A stretch of 5,749 nt of DNA from Paracoccaceae bacterium. Its GTDB lineage: Bacteria > Pseudomonadota > Alphaproteobacteria > Rhodobacterales > Rhodobacteraceae. The stretch lies in NCBI GenBank assembly GCA_003565055.1, contig PXDM01000334.1, positions 1 to 5,749 of the forward strand. The letters are read 5' to 3'. Positions within the stretch are counted from its first letter, which is position 1; each line of letters begins with the position of its first letter. Positions 5,370 through 5,749 of this stretch are shown here, one piece after another. A model generated the notes under the pieces. That model worked only from the letters and a program-made list of their open reading frames with translations. It was not told the DNA's origin and searched no databases. The translations under genes were made by a program, and so were the position numbers.

Positions 5370-5380
5370 TGTCAGCCCTG
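5364..5380 (-). promoter_or_regulatory. Alternative hairpin holding the ftsK stop codon
   Basis: CAGGGCT (5364-5370) and AGCCCTG (5374-5380) form a 7-bp stem with a 3-base loop. The ftsK stop codon (5374-5372) lies at the top of this stem. Its distal arm is the same segment used by the terminator hairpin at 5354-5369, so the two folds exclude each other. Confidence 0.5.
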
Positions 5381-5749
5381 CTCCGGCACCAAGATTTCGC
5401 GCTTGCCGACATGGTTGGCGGGGGTCACAAGCCCCTCGTCTTCCATCTGTTCGACGAGACGCGCGGCCTTGTTATAGCCGATGCCAAGTTTGCGCTGGAT
5501 GTAGCTGGTCGAGCATTTGCGGTCCTGAATGACGACCTGCACGGCCTGATCGTAGAGCGCGTCCTCGCCGGTCGTATTTCCGCCAAGCCCGAGAACCGCG
5601 TCGATATCAGCCTCCTTGTCGGATTCCGGCCCCTCGACGACGCCCGATTTGTAGTCCGGCGGCCCGAAGCTCTTGAGGTGATTGACGACTTCCTCGACTT
5701 CCTCATCGCTCACAAACGGCCCGTGGATCCGGCTCCCACGCCCGCCGCC
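5372..5749 (-). CDS. ftsK: DNA translocase FtsK, C-terminal end (partial)
   Basis: The last 125 residues of FtsK; the gene runs off the right edge of the window. FtsK is the septum-anchored hexameric pump that aligns the chromosome terminus and activates XerCD recombination. The visible part begins GGGRGSRIHGPFVSDEEVEEVV, the end of the motor domain (the RIHGPFVSDEEV segment is characteristic), followed by an acidic linker (about residues 30-60). The gamma winged-helix domain runs from about ALYDQAVQVV to GKREILVP, with recognition-helix region STSYIQRKLGIGYNKAARLVEQMEDEGLV. This domain reads the polar KOPS sequences on DNA and contacts XerD. No frame break is seen. Its stop is followed at once by an intrinsic terminator, and it converges on the CAU tRNA. 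Confidence 0.95.
   Translation of the reverse strand, partial: GGGRGSRIHGPFVSDEEVEEVVNHLKSFGPPDYKSGVVEGPESDKEADIDAVLGLGGNTTGEDALYDQAVQVVIQDRKCSTSYIQRKLGIGYNKAARLVEQMEDEGLVTPANHVGKREILVPEQG

Overview
The window reads as ordinary chromosomal DNA from a high-GC alphaproteobacterium, most likely of the Rhodobacterales (Roseobacter/Rhodobacter group). This rests on the GC-rich third codon positions, the tightly packed overlapping genes, and the character of the RlmB, PurM, PurN and FtsK proteins. The placement is an inference from protein character, not a search result.

Layout from left to right. Positions 1-129 hold no gene. They are AT-richer (about 47% GC by hand count of 1-120) and carry a cluster of GCTTAC repeats and an inverted repeat, lying just beyond the 3' end of a leftward tRNA-Tyr (130-213). 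From a divergent promoter region, a rightward three-gene cluster follows: rlmB (23S rRNA ribose methyltransferase), an aldose 1-epimerase overlapping it by ATGA, and a small DUF2799-type lipoprotein starting two bases after the epimerase stop. This cluster runs tail-to-tail into the leftward purM-purN pair (purine synthesis), with the last 17 bases of the lipoprotein gene and purN overlapping. purM diverges from a rightward metallo-beta-lactamase-fold protein of the persulfide dioxygenase-like type, and the space between them carries paired promoter candidates and a clean 20-bp dyad. A tRNA with anticodon CAU follows (5264-5340), and the window closes with the 3' end of leftward ftsK and its intrinsic terminator.

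Functionally this is housekeeping: two tRNAs, rRNA modification, sugar mutarotation, two steps of purine biosynthesis, sulfur detoxification and chromosome segregation. I see no defence system, CRISPR array, transposase or other clear new system. The points most worth a second look are small: the repeat cluster abutting the tRNA-Tyr 3' end (possible attachment-site arm), the odd D-arm of that tRNA, the dyad at the metallo-hydrolase start, and the mutually exclusive hairpins at the ftsK stop codon.
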